The notes under the pieces are model-generated. The model saw only the letters and a list, made by a program, of their open reading frames with translations, made no database searches and was not told the DNA's origin. A program made the translations under genes and the position numbers. Source: Edaphobacter sp. (GTDB lineage Bacteria; Acidobacteriota; Terriglobia; Terriglobales; Acidobacteriaceae). From it: a stretch of DNA of 42,162 nt. The first letter of the stretch is position 1, and every line of letters begins with the position of its first letter. Of this stretch, positions 18,336 through 27,276 are shown one piece after another. The DNA lies in assembly GCA_025462755.1 (NCBI GenBank), contig JAOAPF010000193.1, forward strand, positions 1-42,162. The letters are read 5' to 3'.

Positions 18336-19838
18336 CTAGCCGCGAGCAGACTCAGGAAGCTCCGCAACAAGGCGAAGCGAGATGGTAAGCTCATCCAGTT
18401 GAAAGTGCGGCCGGAGAAAAGCTACGGCGCGGTACGCACCGGGCTTGCCTGGAACATCCGACACCTCAATGCTAGCTTCACGTAATGGCAATGCTGCCTT
18501 AGCTGATTGAGATCCATTGTCGGACGCAAGCACATAGCGCGCAATCCATCGACTGAGGAAGACCTGGCATTCTTCACGTGATGTGAAGCTGCCGATTTTG
18601 TCACGCATGATCGCCTTGAGATAGTGTGCAAACCGCGACATAGCGAGAATGTAGGGAAGCTGCGCGGAGAGTCGCGCGTTCGCATTGGCTGCGTCCTTGT
18701 CGTAGAGCCTCGGCTTGTTCCCCGACTGCACACTGAAAAATGCGGCATAATCGGTTCCCTTACAGTGCACTAGCGGTATCAAACCCTGATCGGCAAGCTC
18801 TTTCTCCCGACGGTCTGTCACCGCGATCTCGGTGGGGCACTTCAGCGCGACATCGCCCTCATCAGTACGGAAGGTGTGTGCGGGAAGCCCCTCCACCAGG
18901 CCACCGCCTTCAACTCCGCGGATTGCGGCGCACCAACCATACTTTGCGAACGCGTTTGTGAGGCGGGCGCCCAAAGCAAAGGCTGCATTGCCCCACAGAT
19001 ACTTGGAGTGGTCCGTGCCATCGACGGCTTCTTCGTAGGCAAACTCATCAACCATCTTCGTCTCCTTTCCATACGGCAGACGCATGAGGATGTGGGGCAG
19101 CGCCAAACCCACATAGCGGGAGTCCTCGGACTGGCGGAAGCTCTTCCACTTGGCATACTCCGTCGTATCAAATATCTTTCCAATGTCTCGGGGATTCCCC
19201 AGCTGAGTGAAGTCTTCGAGATTGAGCAACCCTGCGGAAGCCGCAGAAAGGAACGGTGCATGCGCGGCGGAGGAGACCTGGGCAATCCGCTCCAACAGCT
19301 CGATATCTTCAGGCCCGCGCCCAAACTCGTAGTCGCCAAGCAACGCAGCGAACGGCGCGCCGCCGAAGACTCCGAACTCTTCCTCGTAGACCTTCTTGAA
19401 CAAGGCGCTTTGATCGAACTCCGAGGCACGTTGCAGATCCTTGAGTAGCTCCCTCTTAGAAATATTGAGTACCTTGATCTTGAGCATGGAGTTGGTTTCA
19501 CTCTGATCCATCAGGTATCTAATGCCGCGCCAAGTCGCTTCAAGCTTTTGAAAGGCCGGATGATGAAGTATTTCGTTTAATTGCAGCGAGAGTAACTGGT
19601 CAATCTGTGCGATACGCACCTGGATTGTGGCTTCAGCATCTTTGCTTACAGTCATGTGGCCTTCGAGCACCTGGGCCACAAACTCCTTGATCATGTCGCG
19701 CCCGCGCTCCTGGCTCACCGCATCCTTGCTGAAGCGGCCCTGGGCAACGATCTGATCAAGTAACGATGCTTCTTGAACCTCGCCACTCACAGGAGCGACA
19801 GATGAGGGTTCTACGGCTGTCGACTTAGTTGCGCTCAC
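18336..19838 (-). CDS. tssC: T6SS sheath protein TssC (VipB/EvpB)
   Basis: This 500-residue protein is the large sheath subunit. Clear family landmarks are WRGIRYLMDQSETN (about residue 104), the FGGAPFAALLGDYEF block (about 156), GNPRDIGKIFDTTEYAKWKSFR, YVGLALPHILMRLPYG, and in the C-terminal half GGGLVEGLPAHTF and AMSRFAHYLKAIMRDKIGSF. The start codon is GTG at 19836-19838, overlapping the tssB stop as GTGA, so tssB and tssC are translationally coupled, as expected for two proteins needed in equal amounts. Length is typical (about 490-500). Confidence 0.96.
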   Translation of the reverse strand: MSATKSTAVEPSSVAPVSGEVQEASLLDQIVAQGRFSKDAVSQERGRDMIKEFVAQVLEGHMTVSKDAEATIQVRIAQIDQLLSLQLNEILHHPAFQKLEATWRGIRYLMDQSETNSMLKIKVLNISKRELLKDLQRASEFDQSALFKKVYEEEFGVFGGAPFAALLGDYEFGRGPEDIELLERIAQVSSAAHAPFLSAASAGLLNLEDFTQLGNPRDIGKIFDTTEYAKWKSFRQSEDSRYVGLALPHILMRLPYGKETKMVDEFAYEEAVDGTDHSKYLWGNAAFALGARLTNAFAKYGWCAAIRGVEGGGLVEGLPAHTFRTDEGDVALKCPTEIAVTDRREKELADQGLIPLVHCKGTDYAAFFSVQSGNKPRLYDKDAANANARLSAQLPYILAMSRFAHYLKAIMRDKIGSFTSREECQVFLSRWIARYVLASDNGSQSAKAALPLREASIEVSDVPGKPGAYRAVAFLRPHFQLDELTISLRLVAELPESARG

Positions 19839-20353
19839 TGCGTACCTCCCCTGGATTCGACTTCTTTGCGCAGCTTGTCGCGCATTTCTGTGTTGGATAC
19901 AGCATCCAACAACATTTCATCGAGTTTGTCGTTACCCTGCAGACTGCCGCTCAAGTCCGAAAGACGCTTGCGCAACTCGAGAAGGTCGCGCAGAGGCGGA
20001 ATCTTCTTCGCAACGTTCTCGGGGGAAAAATCGTCCAACGACTCGAACGAAAGATCGACCTTGATCTGTGCGCCATCGCCGGTGTCGCTCAGCTTATTCG
20101 CGACGGAATAAGCCAAGTGCGGCTCCATCCCCTTAAGCACCATATCGAAGTTGTCAGGAGTAATCTCTACAAACTTGCGCTCTTTGAGAGCGGCGAGTGG
20201 ATTCTTCGGCTGGCCGGTCAGGTCTCCGAGCACTCCCATCACAAACGGAAGTTCCTTCAACTCAATTGCATCGCCGATTTCAACATCATAAGTAATCTGT
20301 ACGCGCGGCGAACGCACACGATCAAGCTTATGCTGTGTATTTTCTCTTGCCAT
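19835..20353 (-). CDS. tssB: T6SS sheath protein TssB (VipA)
   Basis: I chose the ATG at 20351-20353, which gives 172 residues beginning MARENTQHKLDRVRSPRVQITYDV, the family N-terminus (written in parts: SPRVQITYDVEIGDA, KELPFVMGVLGDLTG). It is preceded by GAGGTG six bases upstream; the frame continues to 20518 but the extra 55 codons are not conserved. Further landmarks are KFVEITPDNFDMVLKG and DLSFESLDDFSPENVAK. TssB pairs with TssC to form the contractile sheath. It is the first gene of the minus-strand T6SS operon. Confidence 0.95.
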   Translation of the reverse strand: MARENTQHKLDRVRSPRVQITYDVEIGDAIELKELPFVMGVLGDLTGQPKNPLAALKERKFVEITPDNFDMVLKGMEPHLAYSVANKLSDTGDGAQIKVDLSFESLDDFSPENVAKKIPPLRDLLELRKRLSDLSGSLQGNDKLDEMLLDAVSNTEMRDKLRKEVESRGGTQ

Positions 20354-20735
20354 GAACGACACCTCATCAAATCGGTTTGACTTAAGCATTACAACTGCAC
20401 TGTGCGTGTTACGAACGAGTTCGAAAGCGCACTTGAAACGAATACTGAAAAATCTAGGGTCTAGCTGGTCCACCCGATGTTTCTTTACTGCTAAATGTTT
20501 CTGTCGGACTAAACACATGCCATCGTGATTTATTCCTTCTTAGGCACAGTTATTTGCCGGGGTCGTAAAATTTACATGAAAGAAATGAGGTGCTAAGCTA
20601 AAACGCGTGCGAGACGACACTCGGGATTTATGATTAGAGCAGAATCAAGGTTGCTCTACCCGAGCGGAGTTGGATGTTTTAGGCGTGGGCTCTCTACAGC
20701 GACCTAGTTCCAACGCGTGCAAGGAGTGCTTTCCG
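20354..20735. promoter_or_regulatory. Divergent intergenic region between tssB and tssK1
   Basis: This 382-bp gap separates the two T6SS half-operons, so promoters for both must lie here or be shared. I see good ribosome binding sites at both ends (GAGGTG before tssB; AAGGAG at 20721-20726 before tssK1), but no convincing -10/-35 pair, sigma-54 -24/-12 site or operator. The region is AT-richer around 20540-20610. Confidence 0.5.
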
Positions 20736-22085
20736 ATGTCTAAAATGCTTCCTGTGGTGTGGGCCAAAGGTGTTTTTTTGTCCCCGCAGCATCTTCAGGC
20801 ACAAGATCGTTTTTTCCAAGAACTGCTTGGATTCCAACTTGATGCGCTCACGTTCCGCAGTTGGGGTTTTCTGACACTTGCCATTGACGGTGGCGGCGTA
20901 GCAAATGGCACACTCGCGGTTAACTCATGCAGCGGGCTCTTCCCCGACCATCTCGCCTTCGACACAGATCACGGAAGTCCCTTGCCTCGGGCTCGCTCAC
21001 TCGAGAAGTGCTTTCCGGAAGGGCGGCGCCAGTGCACTTTCTTTCTCGCCGTACCACAGCATCGCGAAGGAGGCCTCAATATTGGGTCGGAACGCGGTGG
21101 GCTGAGCACTCGCTTCTTTTCTGAAGTGCAACTGCTTCGTGACGATACCGGACAGGCTGCCGGCGAACGCCCTGTGGCACTTGCTCGCAATAATCTCGCC
21201 ATCCTTGCCGAGGGCGAGACGATGGAAGGCTCCGTACTTCTGCCGCTCGCGCTTGTGGAGCGGACCGAAGCCGGCCTCTATCAACTGAGCTCTACGTTCG
21301 TTCCGCCGCTGCTCGATGTCCACGGAAGCAGCTACCTGATCGGTATTCTGCGGGGTCTGGTTGAGTTGCTGGTCGCACGCGCCAGCCAACTTGCAGGTGC
21401 GCGCCGACAGCGTAATGAAAATCTTGCCGACTTTAGTGCGTCAGATATCGCCAACTTTTGGCTCCTGTACACCCTCAATACCGAATTGCCCGGCCTGCGG
21501 CATCTGTTGGGGGCAACTCGGGTGCATCCCGAAAAGTTGTTTACGGCCATGCTGCGACTCGCCGGGGCTCTTACGACCTTCTCAAAGACGGCCGAAGCAC
21601 GCGACCTCCCGCCTTATGATCACGAAAATCTTGGAGCCTGCTTCTCTGCGCTCGACTCACTGCTGCGTGAGCTACTCGGCACTGTCGTTCCCAACAACTT
21701 CATCGCGCTGCCGCTGAAGCTGATGCATCCGATGGTATATGCAGCTACGATTGAAAAGGATGAATATCTTCGCTCTGCACGTTTCTATCTCGCCGTCTCT
21801 TCCACGATAAAGCGAGGAGAATTGATGACACGCTTTCCCATGCTCGCAAAGGTCGGCTCGGGCACACAGATCGAAGACCTGATTCGTCAGGCGCTTTCTG
21901 GTCTCCCGCTCGTCCATGTGCCTGTTCCACCCCGTGCCATTCCGGTGCGCCTCGACTACCAGTATTTCTCCATCGAATCGCGCGGATTTATGTGGGAGTC
22001 GGTTACGCGCGCGCGCAATATTGCTGTGTATGCTCCAGGCGAACTTGGGGATCTCCAGATGGAGTTGATCATTCTGCTGCAGTGA
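20736..22085 (+). CDS. tssK: T6SS baseplate-to-membrane connector TssK, copy 1 (type A)
   Basis: From the ATG at 20736 (AAGGAG nine bases upstream) this is 449 residues. TssK trimers link the baseplate to the TssL/TssM membrane complex. Landmarks are the N-terminal VVWAKGVFLSPQHLQAQDRFF, split here (about residues 7-27), LPGLRHLLGATRVHPEKLF (about 270), LPPYDHENLGACFSALD (about 309), VPVPPRAIPVRLDYQYFSI (about 412) and the C-terminal APGELGDLQMELIILL. It differs from the other two intact TssKs in the window, which resemble each other more, but it matches the decayed fragment at 26930-27250. It starts the plus-strand half of the locus, divergent from tssB. Confidence 0.93.
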   Translation: MSKMLPVVWAKGVFLSPQHLQAQDRFFQELLGFQLDALTFRSWGFLTLAIDGGGVANGTLAVNSCSGLFPDHLAFDTDHGSPLPRARSLEKCFPEGRRQCTFFLAVPQHREGGLNIGSERGGLSTRFFSEVQLLRDDTGQAAGERPVALARNNLAILAEGETMEGSVLLPLALVERTEAGLYQLSSTFVPPLLDVHGSSYLIGILRGLVELLVARASQLAGARRQRNENLADFSASDIANFWLLYTLNTELPGLRHLLGATRVHPEKLFTAMLRLAGALTTFSKTAEARDLPPYDHENLGACFSALDSLLRELLGTVVPNNFIALPLKLMHPMVYAATIEKDEYLRSARFYLAVSSTIKRGELMTRFPMLAKVGSGTQIEDLIRQALSGLPLVHVPVPPRAIPVRLDYQYFSIESRGFMWESVTRARNIAVYAPGELGDLQMELIILLQ

Positions 22086-22184
22086 ACCACATACCTACAT
22101 AGTAAGAAAAGGCAGCAAACGGTGTCCCTTCTCGTACTGAAACCATCCGCACACACAAACCTCAGGCCTACCTGTGCGTGGTGG

Positions 22185-22440
22185 CTACTGGTGGTGATGC
22201 AGGAGCAGTAAAGAGGCCAGTAGGACAAACAGCGCCAGTAGCACCCCATTCATAACGAGCAGCCATGGTGCAAGGTGTTCCAGTATGGTTCGAACGGGAG
22301 CCACAAGGAAGCGCAGCAGGAGTAAGCTGCGGCAGGGCGGGTGGAGAGCTAATCGGCGATCCTGCCGCAACGCCATTTTGTTGCGGCGTTGATATGGGTG
22401 AAGGCGCACTGTTTACTCTCGCAGCGGCACTCTTCATGAC
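22185..22440 (-). pseudogene. Remnant of a Pro/Ser-rich tail-anchored protein
   Basis: In the gap between tssK1 and tssK2, one minus-strand frame reads Pro/Ser-rich (SPISTPQQNGVAAG, SPPALPQLTPAALP). After a one-base shift near 22300 the next frame reads ILEHLAPWLLVMNGV followed by a hydrophobic tail (LLALFVLLASLLLL) and a stop at 22185-22187. This matches the layout of the intact protein at 27277-28545, which ends with a Pro/Ser-rich linker (PSPTLPALQPAAP) and a single C-terminal span beginning YMPLLLIANLF. Position and strand relative to tssK genes are the same in both places. I read it as a frameshifted, 5'-truncated relic of a duplicate. The similarity is judged by eye and is moderate. Confidence 0.5.
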
Positions 22441-22613
22441 ACGCAATGCTCTACATTTTGCGGTTGGATTTATAAGCAGCAGCAAACGCGGTAAAGTAGG
22501 TTTGGTATGAAGCAAAGGACAACAAAACCAAACTGGGATCGGGTCCCATCCGAGGCCACCGAGCAGCACGTCATCAACTCCCCACACGAGAAGCGCAGGA
22601 GAGCCGCCTGACT

Positions 22614-23987
22614 ATGAGGTCTCTTTCCAGAGTGATTTGGTCCGAAGGCATGTATATCAGCTTTCAGCATTTCCAGGCACAAAGCGGCTTCTACGAAGAC
22701 ACAATTGATTTCGTCACACGGAGTCTATGGCTCGAACCGTGGGGCTTGCTCCACGCGCGCCTCGATGAAGACGCCTTGCGTAATGGGCGCATCGTGCTGC
22801 TTGAGGCCGCAGGCGTGTTTGAGGATGGCCTTGCGTTTGAAACCCATGGGGGAGCCCCGGCAGCGCCGCCCCGCAGCGCTGAAGAGCTTTTCCTTTCTAC
22901 GGATGCCGCTGTACTCCTGCACCTGGCGGTGCCTTGTATGAACGCTTCTGGTCAGGTATACGGCGGACTCGATCCGGCGAAGGAGGAGCAGAATGAAAGC
23001 TCCTTTCGATTTCGCACGATAGCACGCATTTTGCGAGATAACACGAATGGGATTGATGAACGCGAAGTCCCCCTCGGTGCAGTAAATCTCTCATTGCTTA
23101 CCGAACGGGAAGTGATTCCGGGAATGTCGACCATTCCAATTGCACGCTTAGTGCGTGATGGCCGCGGCGGTTTGCTGTACGACCCTGAGTACATCGCTCC
23201 TACGCTGCGCATGGCCGCCAGTCCAACGCTGATGCTGCTCGGCAGGCGCCTGCTCGAAATACTTGCCGAAAAGATGGGACCGCTCTCGCGCTCCATGCAG
23301 CAGCGCGGACGGTTTGAAGCCGGCACAGCCCCGCTCGATGTGGCGACTTACTGGTTTCTCCATGCGCTGTCCACCGCCGCGCCAGTGTTGCGGCATCTGT
23401 GTGCCACGCGCCACGCTCACCCTGAGCAGTTCTATCTGGCGCTATCGCGACTTGCAGGCGCACTCTCAACTTTTGCCACCGAAACATCACTCGATGAGCT
23501 GCCAGACTACGATCATCGCAACCCTGGGCATGCGTTTCGGGCGCTCGATGCACACATTCGTAAGCATCTTGAGCTGGTAGTGCCGACCAACACGGTAGCG
23601 CTCACATTCACACCGGGGGCTCCTTACGTTCAGGAAGCCGATGTTCTGGACGAACGGTGTCTGCGACGTGCCCGCTGGGTGTTTGGCATCCGGGCCAATC
23701 TCGGCGAGGCGGACCTTATCGACGGTGTGCCGCGACTCATCAAGGTTTGCTCCGCGCGCTTTGTGCCAGAGCTGGTACGTCGCGCGCTGCCTGGGCTCAC
23801 CCTGCTGCACCTGTCTGTGCCTCCTTCCGCCATTCGCACAGAAGCAGACAAACAGTATTTTGCGATTGACCTGTCAGGCCCCTGCTGGGAACACATCCTG
23901 CAGACCAAGCGCATTGGCATTTATATTCCCGGTGAGATTGCCGAAGCGGACTTTGATCTCACAGTGGTGGTCGAAGCCAACCCTTGA
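22614..23987 (+). CDS. tssK: T6SS TssK, copy 2 (type B)
   Basis: This 457-residue TssK paralogue starts at ATG 22614 with AGGAG about ten bases upstream. It shows SRVIWSEGMYISFQHFQAQ (about residues 5-23), LRHLCATRHAHPEQFYLALSRLAGAL (split; about 262), LPDYDHRNPGHAFRALD, ELVVPTNTVAL, IKVCSARFVPELVRRALPGL and the C-terminal IGIYIPGEIAEADFDLTVV. It is clearly closer to copy 3 (28801-30156) than to copy 1: by my count 40 of the first 76 aligned residues are identical to copy 3. All family segments are present with no breaks, so it should be functional. Having several TssKs may allow mixed trimers or different docking partners; this is inference. Confidence 0.93.
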   Translation: MRSLSRVIWSEGMYISFQHFQAQSGFYEDTIDFVTRSLWLEPWGLLHARLDEDALRNGRIVLLEAAGVFEDGLAFETHGGAPAAPPRSAEELFLSTDAAVLLHLAVPCMNASGQVYGGLDPAKEEQNESSFRFRTIARILRDNTNGIDEREVPLGAVNLSLLTEREVIPGMSTIPIARLVRDGRGGLLYDPEYIAPTLRMAASPTLMLLGRRLLEILAEKMGPLSRSMQQRGRFEAGTAPLDVATYWFLHALSTAAPVLRHLCATRHAHPEQFYLALSRLAGALSTFATETSLDELPDYDHRNPGHAFRALDAHIRKHLELVVPTNTVALTFTPGAPYVQEADVLDERCLRRARWVFGIRANLGEADLIDGVPRLIKVCSARFVPELVRRALPGLTLLHLSVPPSAIRTEADKQYFAIDLSGPCWEHILQTKRIGIYIPGEIAEADFDLTVVVEANP

Positions 23988-24052
23988 CGCCGTAAAATCC
24001 CTGGATTCAAGAGGCCAAGGCTGAACCGACATGCGAGGCGCATAAGTCCTGA

Positions 24053-24165
24053 TGGCGCCTGTCGCGCTGTACTTACAATCATGAATTGTGGCTTGTGAGG
24101 CTGATTTTGCTGTACTTAAATCTTGGATGTTTCGTGAGGTCGCTGTACTTAAATCTTGGACCGCC
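24053..24165 (+). repeat. Three repeats of TGTACTTA-type motif, probable IS21-like end
   Basis: GCTGTACTTAAATCTTGGA occurs at about 24106-24124 and 24144-24162, and a diverged copy (GCTGTACTTACAATCATGA) at about 24067-24085. The motif is the reverse complement of a sequence close to the repeat cluster at 18-298. The copies face rightward, as expected for the left end of an IS21-type element, but the following sequence is a broken IS1380-type transposase, so only the end survives. Confidence 0.5.
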
Positions 24166-24489
24166 GGCAGCCTGAGTCAGTTCGCCAGAGCAGCGTGTCC
24201 CGTTCGTGCTGAGACCACTCATGATTGAAGCGAGCGCCTACAGCCGCTGGCCAACCGCGGCTGGACCGCTTCAGTGTGTATAAGTCACTTTCAGAGCAGA
24301 CGAGAGGATCCTGGTCCAGAGCTTGAGGCACCTCCGGTGACGATTCGAACGGACGTCTGGACGACCGCGGCCGGGATCGACAACGGCCGGCTGCTGCGGT
24401 CGTGGATTTGACCGTGTGAAGTGGCTTCTTTTGTCGTCGAACTTCCGCCGTGCCATGTGCGTGTAAACTGCCAGTCGAGCCCTCCCACG

Positions 24490-25391
24490 GAGCTACGAGG
24501 AAACGCCTCCTTGGGCGCTGTGGTCAACGGTCAGTGGAGAGCGCTTCCACTTCGCCCTCTGCAACTGGTCCACCAGGCGTGCCGTCTTGCGCGCCACCAT
24601 GATAAACCGCCAGCTCTTCTTCTCATAAGCTTCGACCGCCTGCCAGCAGTAGAAGCCCGAGTCGGCTCGTGCGAAGACAGTCTTCACCCCTGCGGCAGAC
24701 CCTTGGACACGCTCTCTAGATGTTCGGCGATCTCCTAGCCGCTGGGCCGGTCGCCAGTGCGCAACGATCCCGCCGCGTATTCCCGCGTCTCGGCGATAAA
24801 GCGCAGGATGGGTTGGTAGCTCTTCTTCCCTTTGTTCTTCGGGTTATAACTCTTGCGCCCGCCCATCTGGTTGCCGAACAACGTATGCACCGTAGTGTCG
24901 GTGTCCACGGTGATCTCGTCGAGCTGCACGTTCGCCGCCTCCCAGACCCGTTCCCGCATGCGCCACTGGACCTTCAGCAGTTGTCGCGCCACGCCCAGAT
25001 GAAGCGAGGCCAGAAATCGCCAGAAGGTGCTCTGCGGAGGAAGATGCGCCACGCGTAGAATGCCGGTCAGCATCGGTTCGCGCTTCAGAAATCGCAGATG
25101 ATTCAAGCGCGAGAACCCAACGCAGCAGCTCAGCACCATCCCCAGAATGAACCCGAACATCGGCATCGCACGGGTCTGCCGCTTCACCGTCAGGGTTTCC
25201 TCGACCAACTGCTGGAATCCGAGTTTCTCCAGCATCGTGATCACCGGAAGCAGTCCTCCGTAGGCCGTCAGATTCCTGGCCTCGAAGTCATAGGGCGTGG
25301 AAGCCCCGATTTTATTGGGCTTTGAAATATCTGCGTGATCCCCTTGATTCACGGGGCTGCGACGAGTAGTCTGATTTGCATAACTCACCAT
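24490..25391 (-). pseudogene. Broken IS1380-family transposase
   Basis: The N-terminal part (from ATG 25391) reads as an IS1380-type DDE transposase: YDFEARNLTAYGGLLPVI, MVLSCCVGFSRLNHLRFL, DEITVDTDTTVHTLFGNQ, GGRKSYNPKNKGKKSYQPIL and FIAETREY. It stops at a TAG at about 24735-24737, where the family continues in the same frame (EIAEHLESV). A one-base deletion near 24690 then shifts the frame, after which KTVFARADSGFYCWQAVEAYEK and FIMVARKTARLVDQL follow. The rest, down to about 24150, is degenerate. At least two independent inactivating changes are present, so the element cannot transpose itself. The outer ends were not resolved; an inverted CCTGAGAATC/GATTCTCAGG pair lies just upstream of the start (about 25398-25465). 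Confidence 0.85.
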
Positions 25392-25611
25392 TTGGGTTAC
25401 TCCTGAGAATCGGTCTGCGAAGCTGCGAACTTCGCCCTCCTACTGTTCTAATACAGGATTCTCAGGGGTTTCCAAATGGCCTTATCCCTCACTCCCCACA
25501 CATAGCATCGGCCCTGTGCATAGTTCAGGTGAAACCGAACCGCCAATCCGAGCCTGTGAGGGAACTCAGTTTCAACAAAGATAGATGAGAGATGTCTTTG
25601 CGGGAGCGATG

Positions 25612-25790
25612 CCATCAATGCAATGGTTGTTCTCGGCTTCGAACGAGCCGAAGCGGCGGAAACTGGGCGTCCCGGGCTACCCGTTCCGCGAGATCTGCTG
25701 AAGCTGTACCTCTATGACTATCTGATCAGATCCGATCAGCATGGCGGCTGGAAGCGGAGTTCCACCGTTGCGAAGGATGGGCCCCTCCCC
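25612..25790 (+). pseudogene. Fragment of an IS1182-type transposase N-terminus
   Basis: Read across two frames the sequence gives GFERAEAAETGRPG, then YPFR, then DLLKLYLYDYLIRSDQHGG. This corresponds to the N-terminal pattern of IS1182-family transposases (A.TGRP.Y....LLKLYLYGYLNR). Single-base shifts near 25675 and 25692 break it. Only about 50 codons survive, and no other part of the element is visible. Confidence 0.6.
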
Positions 25791-25918
25791 AAGTGTCTTT
25801 GATGGGTGGAGATTGGAAGGGTGGGGCACCCGGCGTGATCCAATCCGGTGCTTCGATCGCTTCCATTTGTACTGCGGCAAATTCAACGTGTGCCCGCGAC
25901 AGGCAGCCCCCCGGTCGT

Positions 25919-26794
25919 TTACATGAAGTTTTGACGCTTAAACGCCGTGCACCAGTCGCCCGCTGCTGTCCTCCAGGTCATTGAATGTTCGTCTCTTTCA
26001 TAAACCCGTTGCCATGCCTCAATAAAGTCTTTGATGTTCGCTTCAGTAGTGATTGCGATCTTGTATACACCGGCGTTCGCATCGAAGAAGTACAGCGTTT
26101 TGCCTCCCAAGCCCATGTCACCTGGACGGCTTCGATAAAAAGCGATCGCGTGCCCTGGTTCTCCAGCTGCGTTGTGCAGTTCGATCAGGATTGCAATACC
26201 AGCGGGCAAGCCAAAGGCGGCTCTCGCGATAGTATCTGACTCGCGGCGCTGAGGCGTGTAACCAAAACGTTGAGCTATCGGAACGTTTTCATATATCGGC
26301 GCCGGGGTGTACTCATTGGTTTTCATCACTTTATCCATATCTTGGCGAGCGGCGTCCACTGACACTTTTGCATAGAGGGCGTTTGCGTAGAGGGTCTGCA
26401 CGTCAGCTGCCTTCCTCACCGTACCTTCGTTCCGCGCATTACTCTTGCCTTTGAACGCCCGATTCAGAGCTGGAGTTGAGGTAACAACTTTTCCAAGGGC
26501 TGTGTTTCTCGGAATAGATAGGCCTGCCATCGCACGGGACACCGGATTGATTGAGTTCGAAAATTCTCTTTGCGTAGACCCACGAAGGCGACCATCGGAC
26601 TTGATATAGCTATTCGAGGTTGAGAGCTTTTCGTTGATCCACTTTAGCGTCGCTCCCATGCACACGCCGCGTGTTCTATCATGGCGTAGTGCGCCCGCCG
26701 TGATAGCTTGAGTAATCAGCCTGTAGGAGTCTCTCTGGGCAAATTTGTATTCCCGTTTTGCGTAATTATTTAATTCGCTGAAGTCTTTTGCCAT
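25919..26794 (-). CDS. YopT-like (peptidase C58-like) cysteine protease, candidate T6SS effector
   Basis: From the ATG at 26792-26794 (GGAGGG about six bases upstream) this is 291 residues; the frame extends 18 codons further to 26848 without conservation. Three motifs match the YopT/AvrPphB clan: RGVCMGATLKWI (Cys45), PGHAIAFYRS (His215) and LYFFDANAGVYKI (Asp238), in the right order and with the GxCxxxxxxW and FFDxNxG contexts. Proteins of this type cleave host or target proteins in the cytosol. There is no signal peptide or membrane span, consistent with secretion through T6SS or another needle. It lies alone on the minus strand among IS remnants inside the T6SS locus, and its base composition looks AT-richer than the flanking tss genes, which suggests acquisition by transfer. 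No adjacent immunity gene is visible, which would fit a eukaryotic target. Family assignment rests on motifs; the effector role is inference. Confidence 0.7.
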   Translation of the reverse strand: MAKDFSELNNYAKREYKFAQRDSYRLITQAITAGALRHDRTRGVCMGATLKWINEKLSTSNSYIKSDGRLRGSTQREFSNSINPVSRAMAGLSIPRNTALGKVVTSTPALNRAFKGKSNARNEGTVRKAADVQTLYANALYAKVSVDAARQDMDKVMKTNEYTPAPIYENVPIAQRFGYTPQRRESDTIARAAFGLPAGIAILIELHNAAGEPGHAIAFYRSRPGDMGLGGKTLYFFDANAGVYKIAITTEANIKDFIEAWQRVYERDEHSMTWRTAAGDWCTAFKRQNFM

Positions 26795-26929
26795 ATCTCG
26801 CCCTCCCTTGTCCGCTTCGAACCTGAGATCAGTTTGTTTGTAGAACACCGCTTGCCAAGCAAATATTCCAAATGCTGGGCAAAAGCTTTAACGCTGGTGC
26901 TACACCCCCGTACCAACACGCATCATTGC

Positions 26930-27250
26930 TTTGAAAAATCGGGATGTCTCGCGATCGCAGCGGAGATGCCGCCCGCCGACTTGATTTCGCGAGCGCCAGC
27001 TTTAGTGAAGATCTGCTCCGCCACGCACCTCGAAACATTGATCCGGCAAGCTCTGGCCGGACTCGCGATGTCGCATGTCACAAGCCCGCCACGTGAGATT
27101 CCTGTGAGCTGAACTATCAGTACTTTCAGCCTGGACCGAACCGGAGCCGCCTGGGAGACGATCGTCCGCACGAGAAACTGTTGGGACCTATGTTCCAACC
27201 CCATCATCGAGCTTATCGTCCTTCTCCCAAGCGACAGCAGCCCCTCCTAG
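26930..27250 (+). pseudogene. Decayed C-terminus of a fourth TssK (type A)
   Basis: The frame ending at a TGA at 27110-27112 reads LAIAAEMPPADLISRAP, ALVKICSATHLETLIRQAL and SHVTSPPREIPV, the TssK C-terminal pattern seen in tssK1 (AKVGSGTQIEDLIRQALSGL, VPVPPRAIPVRLDYQYF). The homology continues through compensating one-base changes. A deletion near 27110 gives LNYQYF, an insertion near 27125 restores SLDRTGAAWETIVRTRN, an insertion near 27180 gives VGTYVPT, and a deletion near 27199 restores PIIELIVLLPSD before TAG at 27248-27250. The first two-thirds of the gene are missing. It sits just before the tail-anchored protein gene, as tssK1 does before the relic at 22185. Confidence 0.75.
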
Positions 27251-27276
27251 TAAGGACTGACTGTCGCCCTTCCGCA

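Noticed and set aside
24028..24050. Second copy of the 4040-4059 palindrome
   Set aside because: ATGCGAGGCGCATAAG is only loosely palindromic and shares just the GCATAA arm with the site at 4040.
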